64,000 bases of DNA from Icerya purchasi (lineage: Eukaryota; Arthropoda; Insecta; Hemiptera; Monophlebidae): contig CM077115.1 in the NCBI GenBank assembly GCA_039619475.1, positions 25,433,083 through 25,497,082 of the forward strand. Reading direction: 5' to 3'. Below the pieces are notes generated by a model. The model had not been told where the DNA came from and did not search any database. It saw only the letters and a list, made by a program, of their open reading frames with translations. The translations under genes were made by a program, and so were the position numbers. Of the stretch, positions 48,001-60,830 are shown in pieces (the stretch's first letter is position 1; each line of letters starts with the position of its first letter).

Positions 48001-51000
48001 GAGAGCAGGCGAGATTAAAACATTCGGCTAAATCAAAATGCCACAAGTATGTGAAAACGGTTGTTCGGAGTACTAGCGAACGCGCGGACTTCTAAACAGT
48101 CTAGCGAAGGTCACGCACGTGTCTCAAGTCCATCACAGTATATCGGAAAAAGTAATAGTCGGGGGTGGACCAACGTGCAGAGAACCAGAAAAAACCGGTT
48201 TCGTTAACTCTAGGAGATGGATTGCGGCAAGAATAAACGTACGATTCGAGAAGAAACACGTAATCCGTCGTCGGAGCTGATCTTTCGAAGTTTATCGTTC
48301 GATTTTTTGGAAAATTCTCGCAAACAATTATCTCTATCGCGGCGGAAAAATTGGGGCAGCCTCGTCATTTTACACTTTCACGCGGAAATCAAAGTAGCCC
48401 GAATCTGTAGAAGCGGGAATGTACACATTAAAGCAGTATGTGCTACCAACAATAGTATCGAATACACGAAGAAGGCCACTGCTAAAGAATGACCATTTAC
48501 GAAGATAATCAATCATCAGGGACGTATACAGCGTCGTATCAATACTTTTTTTTTATTATACGTTTATTTTTGGTGCGATAAAAGTACAAAAAAATAGAGA
48601 GTAGATTTCTAGTGCGACAGAGAATGGAGGCAAAGACTAGTCGATAAAATTATCACTGTAAAAACAGCTTTACCGAAATATCAAAAGTGATTAATGAAAA
48701 AATGAAAAGGAAAAAAAAACCCCAAAAGTCGAGAATGGGAATCGTAAAATTTCAATAATCGAAAATTATAAAAATCCGTTCTGTCGCCAATCCTTACGAC
48801 ACGTGTTCGATGGAATGAGTGTGGCTCGGATTCCTCTATATTTGATGTTTATCAACCACCTAGCTCTAGGTAGTCTCAGGGTTAGCGCGATTATTTGAAC
48901 AGAATCTGAATATACCGTGTTACCGTAACCGGATAAGTATAGAAAATTACCGAGTTAGTGTTCGTATTTGAAAAGCGAGACCGAGGAGACTTATTTCATC
49001 GGATAACCCAAAATCCGTGCAACAGCCGAATCCGATGGCACTAGAAAAATAAGTTGAAAAGCATAAATACATAAATTAAATTAAAAATAATAACTACAGT
49101 AGATAATATAATTGATAAATAACCTATTAGAAATTTTTTCTAAATAAAAGACTAAATAAAAAGCTATCGAATATCTCGACCATAGGTTTATAACAATCAA
49201 GAAAACTTTACATGTATATATATATTACACATGAATTTACCGAATCTGTATTATGCGTTTTTTATGAAAAATCTCTCTCCAAAACAGTTGAAAAAACATT
49301 GTCTGGCAAGAACTGGAAATATTTCTAAATTTCGAATGTTCCTCTCCGCTGAAGGATCTTGGAGATTATGAAAAATCGAATTATTAGACAAAAATAATCG
49401 TACAACAAAAAGGAATACACTCTGCTCTAGTATTGTTGATAATTGTTCAGAACGTCCTGTTATATACCGGGGAATAAAATAATAGCGAATGTGAAACTGT
49501 CTTTCTCTTTTGTTTTTCTTAATTAAAGAATATTAAAAATCTTCATCAGAAATTCGTGTTTGCTCCTATTGGAAAATAACTAAATTACCTACCCTCGGAT
49601 AATAGACGATTATAATATTATAATCGGAGGATTATAATCGCACGAAAATAAGCAGCACAGCCATATAAATAGGCAGAGGCAAATATAGGAGAGACAGACT
49701 TACCGGCAAACGGTAACTAAACTAATGAACGACAAAAATATCTTACAAATAACGACGCGATCTTAATGAAGTACGATATATATAAATTATTATTATATAT
49801 CGTAAGGGGATGGCTGAAAATCGACATATTTATGATCACTGTCAAAACAAAAAAAAAAAAAAAAGTATCCATGCGTAGGTAATCATTACAGAATAATCCA
49901 AAGTTTCGTCATAAGAGTTTTATACCTTTATAAAATCTCAATACGACGTAAAAGAATATGTAATTTACATGTAAACGAAAATGCCACTTTAGATTCAAAG
50001 ACGGTACACGCGGAAGCACTAAATATTTTCTTCCAGAAACATATAAAGCTATCTCTAGCACTTAATTCATATTAAAAAGTCAGTAGCCCGATGCGATTAC
50101 CTCCGCTGTAAGGAACTATAGGAACTATAGGAACTGCCACAAAGTCCTAAAATTTCGTGACACTTCTTCGTAACACAGAAAAAATTTCAGATTGATAAAC
50201 ATACTGAAAATGTCTCAGAGAAAATACCTATTTTTATATGCTTTCCGGATTACAAGAATATTTAATCGGATATACGTTCACCTTTAATAGGGATAGTGGA
50301 AAAGAAATTTTTTTTAACATTTACGACGGAACATTTAAACTGAAAGTAAACATACTGCGAATCAAAATGTCAAAATCTAGAGAACTTAATCAGAATAATG
50401 CGTTCCCATTCAATACGTGAAATTATTGTTGTCTTATTTTTTCCAAAAATATATATTCTATACCTAGAGACTTACTTAATAACGGAAAACGCATACGTTT
50501 AACGTTGGCAAATTCACCGTGCAAAGATTTACAACACAAGTGTAGTGCCATCAGCAAAATCGATGACGTCAGGAAAAAGTACAAGTTGCGACGAAAATCA
50601 GAAAAATAATCAGAGGAAAAAACCTCAATTAGATAATATAAAAATCGATGGTAGAAAAATATTAAAGCCGAGTAGTTAAATACATTGCGGCGAATTTAGA
50701 GATCGGTCACAGACGGCTCGTTAAAATTTAGACTAAAAATTTCATGACATGTGTATTATTCTATTATTGTATGGTGTAGAAACAGCAACAGTACGACGTT
50801 AAAATATTTCGGATTGTTAAAATGTGGCTACGCGAAAGAAATATGTAAACATATATATATATATATATATATACATGCCGAAAGTGAGGAGAATGAGGAA
50901 ATGCTGAAGAATGATAATAAGGTAATACGGAAAGAAAAATTGTGAATATAATTTTAAAATAATAGGTAATGCAAACTATTATTCTAGACGTGTTAGTAAA

Positions 51001-52294
51001 GGAAACGAATAATTACATAATTACAGGAGGCAAGATTGAAGGTAGAAGAGAACGATGCGAAAGAAGAAAAACATCACGGACCGTAAAATGCCAGTGGACT
51101 GGAAAACAGACGACTATTAAATGTGAGCGGTGATAAAACATAACATCTGGGCCAGGAATAATAGGACTGCGCGCAGATTATGATACCACGAAGAAGAAAA
51201 ATGGCATAGAACGAAATCGCGGAAGCAATAGAAAACTCCGACAAACGAAGAACACTTTTCCGACACAACGCTCCAGAGTTGGCCACAAGTTGTGTACGAG
51301 AGATAAATCTTTGGCGGTCAAGAGGAAATTTTTTATCGTCTATCGGAATTTCTCCGTATTTTTTTAAGCTAAAACGATTAATTTACAGTACCGCTGCTCC
51401 CGCCGAATAATAATTTTTTGACGTTGTTCGTGTGTATTTTCCAACTTCGAGAAATAGTCGCAACGAATTTCTTCTAAAATGACGCCGTCGATAATAGAAT
51501 TACTCTCCGATCACCGTTTGTTTTGTTCTTTATTCGTTTATTCATCGATTGCGATTATCTTCCGTTTCCGCTGTAATCGATAATCCTCGCGATAATGACG
51601 CAATATTTAATTATTAATTTCGGTGCTACGTTAAAGTTCCGAAACTGGTAATCGTTGGCAATTTTATATTTAGAAGAACGGCGGGGGTGCAGGGCTCATT
51701 CCAGCTTTCCGAAAAGTACGCTGCTGATGGAAAATGAAAATTTTTCGATTTTCATGTTTTCTTGTTTCTTTTTCTTTTTTTTTAAGGAAAAACGAAATCT
51801 CTCGAAATAAATGTTGAAACTTTTTCGAATTGCCGGGGTTTTATAAACGAAATTAAAAGAATATCGTTCTCATCTCAAATGTGTCGTCCGGTTCATAAGA
51901 TAAACATTAGTATCGCGAAAATATCACACTAGCAGTCGAAATTAAATCGAAAAACTGAATGGGTACTTTTACTCAATCGAAACGGATCGAAAGACATATA
52001 TTATTATATTGCAAGCGGATCTAGAGATTTTCGGTTCGTGTTCGCAAATTTTCAGTTAACAACGAGCACATATTATTATAAAGTTAATATACATAAGCGA
52101 TTTGAGAAACATTATTTGTAACATTGTACTAAAAAATTTCTCTCATAAACTTTCATACGACCTGAGGAACCCCTATGGGGTGAAATTTCAGCCCTAGCAC
52201 GCTGTTTTTAATTTATTATCATCTCTTCCAGTTACAGAATTTCTCGGATCTTAATAACCTTATTTATCTTGAAAAATTTCAACATCTCGCCATG
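44123..52294. other. Long AT-rich noncoding region
   Basis: No gene recognised in 8 kb. Contents: poly-C at 44563-44574; (AT)n at 45027-45043 and 50850-50873; A-tracts at 46578-46603, 47564-47582 and 49849-49864; poly-G at 47427-47438. The 46170-47060 stretch is pyrimidine-rich and could be a decayed minus-strand LINE. The GC-richer 47750-48490 block holds a 91-codon plus-strand frame (48217-48492, MDCGKNKRTIREETRN...) without known relatives. Perfect 20-bp palindrome at 49607-49626. Confidence 0.4.
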
Positions 52295-52408
52295 ATACGC
52301 ATTATTTCAACTACGAGCAAAAAAGAATAATTTTTAAATGCAGCCGAATCCATACGCATTATTTCAACTACGAGCAAAAAAGAATAATTTTTAAATGCAG
52401 CCGAATCC
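52295..52408. repeat. Perfect 57-bp tandem duplication
   Basis: Two identical 57-base units, 52295-52351 and 52352-52408, start ATACGCATTATTTCAACTAC and end CAGCCGAATCC. The absence of any difference implies a very recent duplication or an assembly artefact. Confidence 0.95.
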
Positions 52409-55400
52409 ATCTTGTTGTATATATTTAAAAAAAAAAAGAAAAAAGGAGAAAAGTGGAACGCGGCAAATAAATGCTCAAATAACGAAATTTTTCCGCGCCA
52501 TATCGAGAAATGGGCGTATTTTAAAAAATTTTCCGAAATTTCTGATAGAATTACGCCGCTTTAAAAGGTAAATAAATCGTAACATTTTTTAAGTGTAACA
52601 TATTCCGGGACTGCACTAACGTCGTTTCCTTGAACCGTTTATATTTTTTCGTTCGAGCGATATAGACCGATTAAAAGTGGATACAACAATAACGACAATA
52701 ATAATAATTATATAAATTATTTCATTGTTCCAATTACACGGGCGGTTTTTAATGTCGGTTTCAATGGCAAATAATAAAGAATTCCATTGTAACCATAAAT
52801 GTGCAAAGACTGCGCCGTGTTAATGAGAGATGGAATCGTTCAAGGCGACCTGATTTTTCTTTTGTACAAGGTTAAAATTGAGAAGAAAATACGTAAAGTT
52901 ACCACGTTGTTACTGATAGGTCTACTCCGTTTGCCATATAGCAATGATTAAACAACTCGCCACAGCTTTGTCGTTAATAGCAATCGCATTATTTCATTGT
53001 CGTGCCGTATTTCTTTACATAATATTTTCCCAATATCATCACGACGGCTGTGTGTAATATACGAGAAATGAGAAATTCTAATGAGCAGTCGTCGCGTATC
53101 TTAAGTTTCAATCATTTATTTGATGTAATCTCGAGCTTATTACGTCGTGTAATAATAATTACATTGTAACACACACGCGCTTTGTGTACACACGCATGCA
53201 TGCTGACCCCAAAATTTAAGATGGGCTGTTTTTCTCTTACGTAGGAGATCACATTAGAAGATGGAATAAGAAAAAAAAACAAAACAGAACTAGCGGAAAT
53301 CAGAAAACCAAGAAAACCCGTTCACTTCATCGCACTTAATACACCCGTATGACTGGAAGAGCACAGCAAATCAACTCGGACGGTATGCGCCATAAATTAC
53401 AAAATCCTGAGTTCCCCGCTTAGAAATATAGTTGTATCATTATTGTTTTAATCTTTTCTTTAAGAATATTTAATTAGTTACAAGAAACCCGCATCAAAGT
53501 CGATTTTGTGGCTTTCGTGATTATTTCTGTGCCGAACACCTGTACTCTGGTTTTGAAATATTTACAGAAAAATAAGAAGAAAAAGCCTCTTCGTAAGTTG
53601 CTCGCAGAGATTGTGAATCTACACGAATATGCTCCTATTTAAATCACGGAGTGTAGGAAAAATTTATTAATACTCCATCGGTCCCTCTGCGCCGCATTTC
53701 ACACATTAAAATTGATCTTCCTGCCGACATCATACCGTTTTTTTACTATAATGTGATTGAAAAATCGTTTCGATCATCAGAGATTGTAATCATCAACGTG
53801 TAGATTCCAAACGATCAAGCAGTTCAATGCGCAGACCGAGCTGCATCTCTAGCAGCTTTTATCTGACGCAGCACATCTCGAAAGCACTGAAGATTCCGTG
53901 TATATTCAGATTCGTACATTCGCGAACAAACGTAATGAGATCGGTTTTAACGTTAGCTAAAATTGTTTTTTCATATTTAACCATCGGCAAAAGTAACGAC
54001 TGGAAGAATTTTTGAATATGCTCGAATTGGGCGCATAGTAAAAATTTCATATAATATTAGCGGCGAAGAAGATGTTAAAGATGAAGCAGGAAATGACGAA
54101 AACGATTTCAGGCTTTCAAATGACGATTTTATAATGATTATTAAAAAACAAAAGTTCTTTAATTATAGAAAAAGGCGAGTAAGCGAATATCAAAGCGAAA
54201 AAGAGTTTACACGGGTCAAACGACGTTAAATGTTGAAAGATATTTAATATTCGAAAAAGGTATCGAACTTGCAAGTCTTTGCGGGGGGAAGTGCAAAAAA
54301 AAAAGTAACTCGCTGTTTTTAAAAAGGTTAACGATTATTTTAAATTTATTTTTAAGCGTGTTTTTAACTTATCTGCGGTGTTCGCATAAGAAGAAAATGT
54401 GTTTAGTACTTTTTCTTAGAAAGTTAGAAATCGGTTAAAGTATTTTTTTTTTTTTCCTCGTCATCTCGGTCCTTACATAGTAATGACACCTATATAAACT
54501 AGTAAATTTGTTATTCGCGAAGAAATTTAAGAACGTATCCTTACGAATTTTAAAGGTTATTGAAAAACTGACATTCTTTATTTCTTTTGAATTCCATTGC
54601 ATTTTTTTTTTTTTTTTTCGTTTTCTAGTTCAATGCGATCACTTTATGTAAAATATGAAATATGAAATTCTCATCGAGTAATTAGAAAGTGTGATGAACT
54701 AAAAATATAAACAATTCGAGAGTACCTTCAATCAAGCGTAATTTTGATTATTGATTTTTTCTCTAATAATCGCGCTCATATATTTTTATTTCATACGAAA
54801 CATTTAAAAAAAAAAAAAACAAAAAAAAACACACTTTATCGGTATTAAATGCGGAATCTAAAAATATAATAATACTTTTTAAAGCGCGATTTAGAATTGG
54901 ACAACTTTTTAAAATATTTCAAAACGCAAATTTATCCTTTTTTCCTTTTCTGTTGTTTTCTCACTTCCGCTTTTAAACTGTGCCGCCGCCGCTACCGTCA
55001 TCTGATGAAGGAATAATTCCTCTCCCCCGCCCCTCCATTGTGAGTTTGAGCAGTCCGAAGCATTCCCCGGTGCCTTTAAATTCAACTGCACTGTCTGAGC
55101 GTAAATTATTACAGCTTACCAGCTGGGACTGCGATTATACGCATGAGAGCCCGATTGAGAAAAAATCTCTCACGACCGCGCGGCAACAAGTGCAATTGAA
55201 CATGCCCAGTTGGAAAAATGTTTAAAACTTAACACCAGACAGCACGACAGAAACGTAGGAGGAGCCTGATTAAAACTCTTTTCAAGAACTGACATTGATA
55301 TAAAGCGTACTGTTCATGATGTAAAGAAAAACGATAATTTATTATAAAGTAACAAGTGTGTTTAGTAGTACTGACAATCGAATATACCGAAAACGATTTT

Positions 55401-57514
55401 TCTTTTTGGTCTTCTTGCATTTCGAAGAGAACCCACTCGTCGCTAATGCCGGAAATGCATTAAAATAATTAAAAACACACCTAGATCGGTTTAGATAGGA
55501 AGAACAACTGTTTGAATCTGTGCGCTGTCTATTACACTACGTCCTCTTTCGGTTAGTGTGTTTTGCTCAATGTATCGGAGTACTACTAAGACGTCATTTA
55601 TTACCGGAGAACGGTTAAATGTCTATTAAACACAAACGCGAACAGAAATATATTATTAAAATTACTTAATGGCAGAAATAATTGTTTGAATTTAAAAAAA
55701 AAAAAAAAAAAGCAAAACTAGTTCTGTAAATGGACGAAATTCTTTATTTTTATACCATATATCTTAATTTGTTCCGAATGAGCTCTCCGATCCATAACAT
55801 CAAATAATGGGCGAGAAATTATGAAAAACAAAAAGCCCGATTAGTTAACAAAAAGAAAAAGAAGCGAATTTCGCGTTAAATCGCGACAGGAAATGATGAG
55901 AGAATTGCAAGTGTTTAAACGATAACAACACTTTACACTAAAGTACTGCATTATTTAGAGGCGCGATAAGTATAAAATCTCAAGTTTAGCGAAAGCATTG
56001 AGCATCGCACCGTCGCCAAAAGTTTGTCACACTGCTGGTCATAAAATCAGAGGTCAACTTAACGTTCATTAATCAAGTCGAATTAAAAATCAAAAATATT
56101 GTCAATCGGTGAAAATATTTAATAAGCGAGAAAAAATCATATAAGTAATAACCTGTGAACACACTATCGTAATAATCACGATGATCTGCAACGAAACGGA
56201 ACTATTTAGAGCGCGTCTACGTACTTATCACTCACTGATTTTTTTCATGTTTATCGATTTATCAAGAGTATTCCGTGAAATCGCGGAAAAGCGCGTGCCC
56301 GCAACTTTCCACAAATGGGCGGTGGGCGAATTTGAAGAAATCGCAAAAAACAAAAAAAAAAAAAGTAAATAGCGATCAATTCCTAGTCCGATGCTGATTT
56401 TTTAATTTTTTTTCCTTTCCATAATTTGAAATAGATTTTAAAAAATCCACACTCTCTATAGTATGGACTCTGTGCGAACTTTACATGAAAGTTGTACTTG
56501 GCGGGAAATGATGATCCGAAGTGAATTTCGAATAAAACGACTGAAAGTAGTTTTATCTTTCCGCATAGATTTCTACCGGTAAGAATGAGACGCACAAGAA
56601 AGCATCGGTCGTTGAATTTCAGAAATTTGCCCCGCCGCGCCATAGGGGATTAAAAAACCGGAAATGAAAAATGTATTAATACATCCGTCGGAAGGAAATA
56701 AACAAAATTAACGAAACTTCGTCGATAAAACGAATCCGCGGCGGTACTTTTTTTAACCGTATCTTCTCTAGGCGGGAGCCTTGTCAGCAAACGTAGAGCA
56801 ATCGCAAAAAATAAAAAAGAAGCGAAAAAAGGTCGATAATAAAGGTAAACACACAGATGCGATATCGGAGAGCTGAGAGTAAATGCTAGTCAAAGGAGAA
56901 AAAACACGCTGCTGCTTATACCGCATAAAAATAGAAGATTAGAAGAGCTTAAAGGAAAATGAATGAAAAAAACAGAATGGCTTTTAATAGTAGCGAGAAG
57001 AAAAAGCTAATAACAGATTGCAACAGTAGCAAGTTATCAAAGTGGATGAGGAATACGAGTAAGAAAGAAAGTGAAATTCTCATTTTTTATGCCAGTCAAT
57101 CCGCGTTGAGCCGAAAATACATCAGAAATATTATAGCATATGGGGGGGGGGGGGGGGGGGAATGAAAAAAATGTAAATAAAACGGAATACGAACTGTGAT
57201 AAAATACGGCCGTACTAATGTCACTCCTAGAGTGGTATTTTTCTTAATTCAATGGGATCGCGGCTACCGGAAGTGTTGAACGAGAGGGCAGGACGGAAAA
57301 TACGGCTAAAAATTTGACTCGAAGATTGAAAGAGAAAATATCGAAAGAGAGTCCCAATACGGTAAAAGAAGAATTAAGCTAACACGAAGGTAAAAAAAAA
57401 AAAACGTCAAAGTTCTTACACCGATTAAAATGCTAGCACCGTATTCTTTACGACACTTTCTTCATCTAGATCTCTTCTCATCATCCTTTAGACTTTTCCG
57501 GCGAGAAATGAACT
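52409..57514. other. Noncoding; possible conserved blocks
   Basis: No gene recognised. 52730-53170 is of higher complexity and contains many ATTA/AATGA cores. 54960-55220 is GC-richer and open on both strands. Homopolymer runs: T at 54446-54456 and 54604-54618, A at 55694-55711, G at 57141-57158. Confidence 0.4.
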
Positions 57515-57522
57515 GCTGGACA

Positions 57523-57822
57523 TCAGGCCCGTGCCCAGAATTTTAGAGGGGGGGATTTTCTTTGCATATTTATTTTATAAATAAAAATACATTTTTCACT
57601 AATATTCATGCTATTAATAATTTCCATCATTTTGATTTATATATTAATAATTTAAATAAACGAATTACTGCATAAACACATTAATAAAAATTACATATGT
57701 TATTGATTATACTCGTAACACAAAATTTTGCATAAAATATTAATGAAGTACCTAAGCTATTTCAGTTCTCATGGGGGGGGGGGTTAACCCCCAAAACCCA
57801 CCCTGTGGACACGGCCTTGCTG
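57523..57822. mobile_element. hAT-like MITE, 300 bp
   Basis: The left end CAGGCCCGTGCCCAG and right end (inverse CAGCAAGGCCGTGTCCAC) are similar inverted repeats. They flank an AT-rich interior bordered by G and C tracts. Flanking 8-mers CTGGACAT (57515-57522) and GTGGACAT (57823-57830) match at 7 of 8 positions, as expected for a hAT target duplication. No coding capacity. Confidence 0.65.
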
Positions 57823-57830
57823 GTGGACAT

Positions 57831-58215
57831 TATAATTCCTTTTAATTAATATTCATTTTACAACACTGTCTTGTGGCTCGATCGTATTTGTATCTAAAAA
57901 TAACTTAGTCTCTGTCGAACATGGTGCAATCCTTCTTGGTGATGAGCCCAAAGTAGAACAAAAACGTAAAACCTCTTTCAAATAATTTCTTTCCTCATCA
58001 TCAGATTAAATGTATGTCAGGTATTCTTTTCTGTAAACGTTAATGAAAATGACGATTTCGATATAATTAACGTAGAATTGATTGCCAGGTTTACACCGAT
58101 TTACAAAGTTATAAAACAGCAGCGACGCTGCTGAATAATTTAGGCAAATCTCGTTATATCAACAGCACATTTAAAACAAAGGCAATATTCAAAAAGTAGA
58201 ATTTATATACACACA

Positions 58216-58250
<35 letters not shown>

Positions 58251-59052
58251 AGTTGCTTTTTCGTCAGTGTACTTATCCCCTAATTACTACAATATACCGA
58301 GAGGAGGGATTTTATCCTAAACCGTAAAAAATAGTTTATTATCTACTACTAAAAGCGGACCACCCGATAACAGTGGCAGTGTTTACTTTCCTACTTACCG
58401 CGTATAGAAAAGTTTCACACGATTCACAGAGTCCTTTAGAGAAATTCACTTGATAATGTCGCTTTTATATATAGCTAAATGTTTGTAATATCCCTTGATC
58501 AGAAACGGAAGAAGAAAAGAAACGAATGTAATTTTAATCGCACGAATGGAAGTGTGAAATGAATAAACTCAAAAATAGGTGCATGCGCGTTGTGTAGAAA
58601 AAGATTTAAAATTCTACATTAAACTATGGACTTTTTATGATACAAATTACGTGCCATCATCATGGGATATAGCGAAATATCGACTTTCCGAAGATGGTAC
58701 ACATGTCACCTTTTCCATTTTCATTACAATCGTCAGATTGACAAAGGAACTGCTTATTTGAAATCATCGCGCCAATTTCAGAAGAATAACACTGTTCTCC
58801 GAAGTCCTACGTCTCCAACAGATCACTTCCTTCATAGAATTTTTGTTCTTTTTACGTGTTAACTTTCTAAAAAATCTAATTTTTCAATCTGTCCGTCGAC
58901 AATCAAAGTTTTGTGCTCGAACTATCTTCCCTTCGATCATAGATTTCCGGCGTCTCGCCGCGTTTTTTCATTCGAATGATTCAGATCTGATTAGCGGTGC
59001 TTGCCGTATTTTCTCCGATTGTTCTTCCCCCATGAAACGTTTTCATTTATAA
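57831..59052. other. Noncoding; possible minus-strand promoter
   Basis: (AT)n at 58219-58246. On the minus strand, TATATAAAAG (about 58465-58474) is followed 65 bases later by a GTAAGTAGG donor-like site (about 58390-58398). No gene recognised. Confidence 0.35.
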
Positions 59053-59132
59053 ACTAGAAGTTACCCACGGCTTCGCCTGTGTAATTAGTTTTTTTTTTAA
59101 TACGTAATCTATGTCACTGCTATATATATATA
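59053..59132. repeat. Interspersed repeat, left part (split by mariner 3)
   Basis: It starts CTAGAAGTTACCCACGGCTT, a phrase typical of a very common arthropod interspersed repeat whose family I cannot name. It runs into an AT tract, where the mariner inserted. It resumes at 60452. Confidence 0.55.
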
Positions 59133-60451
59133 CACCCTGTCAAGAAAGTATCGGGAATTGTCAATTTAAATCTCCCGGGTAATAGCTAGGCAGATAATTT
59201 TTTTTTTCCAGGTTGGTACAACTGTTTTGTATTATGATGCCTATTTTTAGCGCGATCTGTCAACCAGTGTGTTTACAGCAGCTGTTAAAATCAGTCGACC
59301 TTGAAATGTTTTGTCGAAGTTTTACAATGAGTGAAAATATTGAACAACGTACTTGTGTTAAATTCTGTGTTTCGAACGAAATTTCTTGTGCCGATACACT
59401 GAAAATGTTACAGAAGGCTTTTGGTGAATCTGCTTTATCAAAAACGCGGGTTTACGAGTGGTACAGAGCGTTCAAGGATGGTCGGGAGACGGTCGAAGAC
59501 ATGCCTCGCTCTGGACGGCCTTCAACGAGTGTGACCGATGATAACGTCGATAAAATCAAGGAAATCGTTGCTGAAAATTGTCATATGAGCTTGAGAGAGA
59601 TGGCTCATGGATTGGGCATGTCACACGAGAGCGTACGTACGATTGTGCACGAAAAATTGGGTATGCAACGCGTTGCGGCTCGGCTTGTTCCGAAAGACCT
59701 GAATTTCTTTCAAAAAAAGTACCGAGAACAGGTAGCTGCAGACATGCTGGATCGAGCCAATTTGGATCCTACCTTCTTGGAAAAGATAATTACTGGTGAC
59801 GAGACATGGGTGTACGAGTACGACACGCTTACGAACCAGCAATCGTCCGAATGGCGGCCAATTGGCGCGCCAAAGCCGAAAAAACCTCGCCAAAGCCGAT
59901 CGAAAGTGAAGATCATGTTGATTGTTTTCTTCGATATTCGAGGCGTGGTACACTATGAATATGTGCCAGCCGGACAGACAGTCACCAAAGAGTTTTACTT
60001 AAGTGTTTTGAGACGTTTGAGAGAGGCTATCCGTCGTAAACGTAACGATTTGTGGGTCGACAATTCTTGGATTCTCCATCACGATAATGCGCCGTCTCAC
60101 AAAGCCATAATTGTGAATGAGTTTTTGGCCAAACACTCGGTAAATATCATCGAACAACCGCCGTATTCACCAGATTTAGCACCCTGCGACTTCTTCCTAT
60201 TCTCAAAACTCAAATTTCCGCTACGGGGAATGCGCTTCGAATCGATTGATGACATCAAGACGAATGCGACGCGAGAGCTAAAGGCCATCCCGGAAACCGC
60301 CTATCAGAAGTGCTTTGCCGAGTGGAAAAAGCGTTGGCATATGTGCATCGCTTCGAATGGATGTTATTTTGAAGGTGACAAAATAAATTTGGATGAAAAT
60401 TAAAAATTGTTCGTTTTATTTAACAATTCCCGATACTTTCTTGACAGGGTG
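59133..60451 (+). mobile_element. Mariner 3, 1319 bp, apparently intact
   Basis: 29-bp terminal inverted repeats (59133-59161 and 60423-60451), starting CACCCTGTCAAGAAAGTATC, are perfect inverse copies. They are flanked by TA (59131-59132 and 60452-60453). The transposase frame is unbroken. Among the four mariners in the window this is the youngest and the only one that could still encode its enzyme. Confidence 0.96.
59327..60403 (+). CDS. Mariner transposase, uninterrupted
   Basis: A 358-residue cut-and-paste transposase that binds its element's inverted repeats and moves it into TA sites in the nucleus. The N-terminal half has two helix-turn-helix units: CADTLKMLQKAFGESALS with RVYEWYRAFKDGRE, then SLREMAHGLGMSHESVRTIV, joined by the PRSGRPSTSVTDDN linker. 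The catalytic half starts after ARLVPKDLNFFQKK. Its acidic residues lie in ITGDETWVYEYD, HHDNAPSH and YSPDLAPCDFFLF; spacing between the second and third Asp is 34 residues, as in mariner (D,D34D). The C-terminus is WKKRWHMCIASNGCYFEGDK. The frame is open upstream to 59213, but the ATG at 59327 (MSENIEQRTCVKF) gives the family-typical length and N-terminus. No stop or frameshift is seen. Whether it is expressed cannot be judged. Confidence 0.93.
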   Translation: MSENIEQRTCVKFCVSNEISCADTLKMLQKAFGESALSKTRVYEWYRAFKDGRETVEDMPRSGRPSTSVTDDNVDKIKEIVAENCHMSLREMAHGLGMSHESVRTIVHEKLGMQRVAARLVPKDLNFFQKKYREQVAADMLDRANLDPTFLEKIITGDETWVYEYDTLTNQQSSEWRPIGAPKPKKPRQSRSKVKIMLIVFFDIRGVVHYEYVPAGQTVTKEFYLSVLRRLREAIRRKRNDLWVDNSWILHHDNAPSHKAIIVNEFLAKHSVNIIEQPPYSPDLAPCDFFLFSKLKFPLRGMRFESIDDIKTNATRELKAIPETAYQKCFAEWKKRWHMCIASNGCYFEGDKINLDEN

Positions 60452-60453
60452 TA

Positions 60454-60830
60454 TATATGTAAATAGAACATTCACACACACAAATTATACATCAAAAACC
60501 TATGTTAGTAATAATTAGGGAAATTCTGTTTACCCAGCTACCGATTTTAGCCGGCTGTTAAAATTTTTAAACGATTTGACAAATATATCGCTGTCTCTTT
60601 CATTTTTAAACTCTAAATTGTTGCAATTTCTGTCCTAAAGTTCAGAACAAATCCGGTAATTTATATAGGCTGTGTGAATTTCATCACTATTTCTGTAATA
60701 CCGTTTTTGAGTTAAATCAAAACAGACAGACAAAAATTTTTAAAAACAAATTTTCTGTTTACGTGCGATAAATGATTATAATGAAAATATTCGCAAATCA
60801 CACACACTACGGTTTTATATATTAGCGAGC
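60454..60830. repeat. Interspersed repeat, right part
   Basis: It continues the repeat begun at 59053. It includes TGTGTGAATTTCATCACTAT, an ACAGACAGACAAA run and a TTTTATATATTAGCGAG end phrase, all typical of the common arthropod repeat whose 5' end lies at 59053. The mariner is therefore nested and younger. Confidence 0.5.

Noticed and set aside
48217..48492. 91-codon plus-strand frame as a host gene
   Set aside because: It begins with ATG in a GC-richer block but has no known domain, intron signals or other support.
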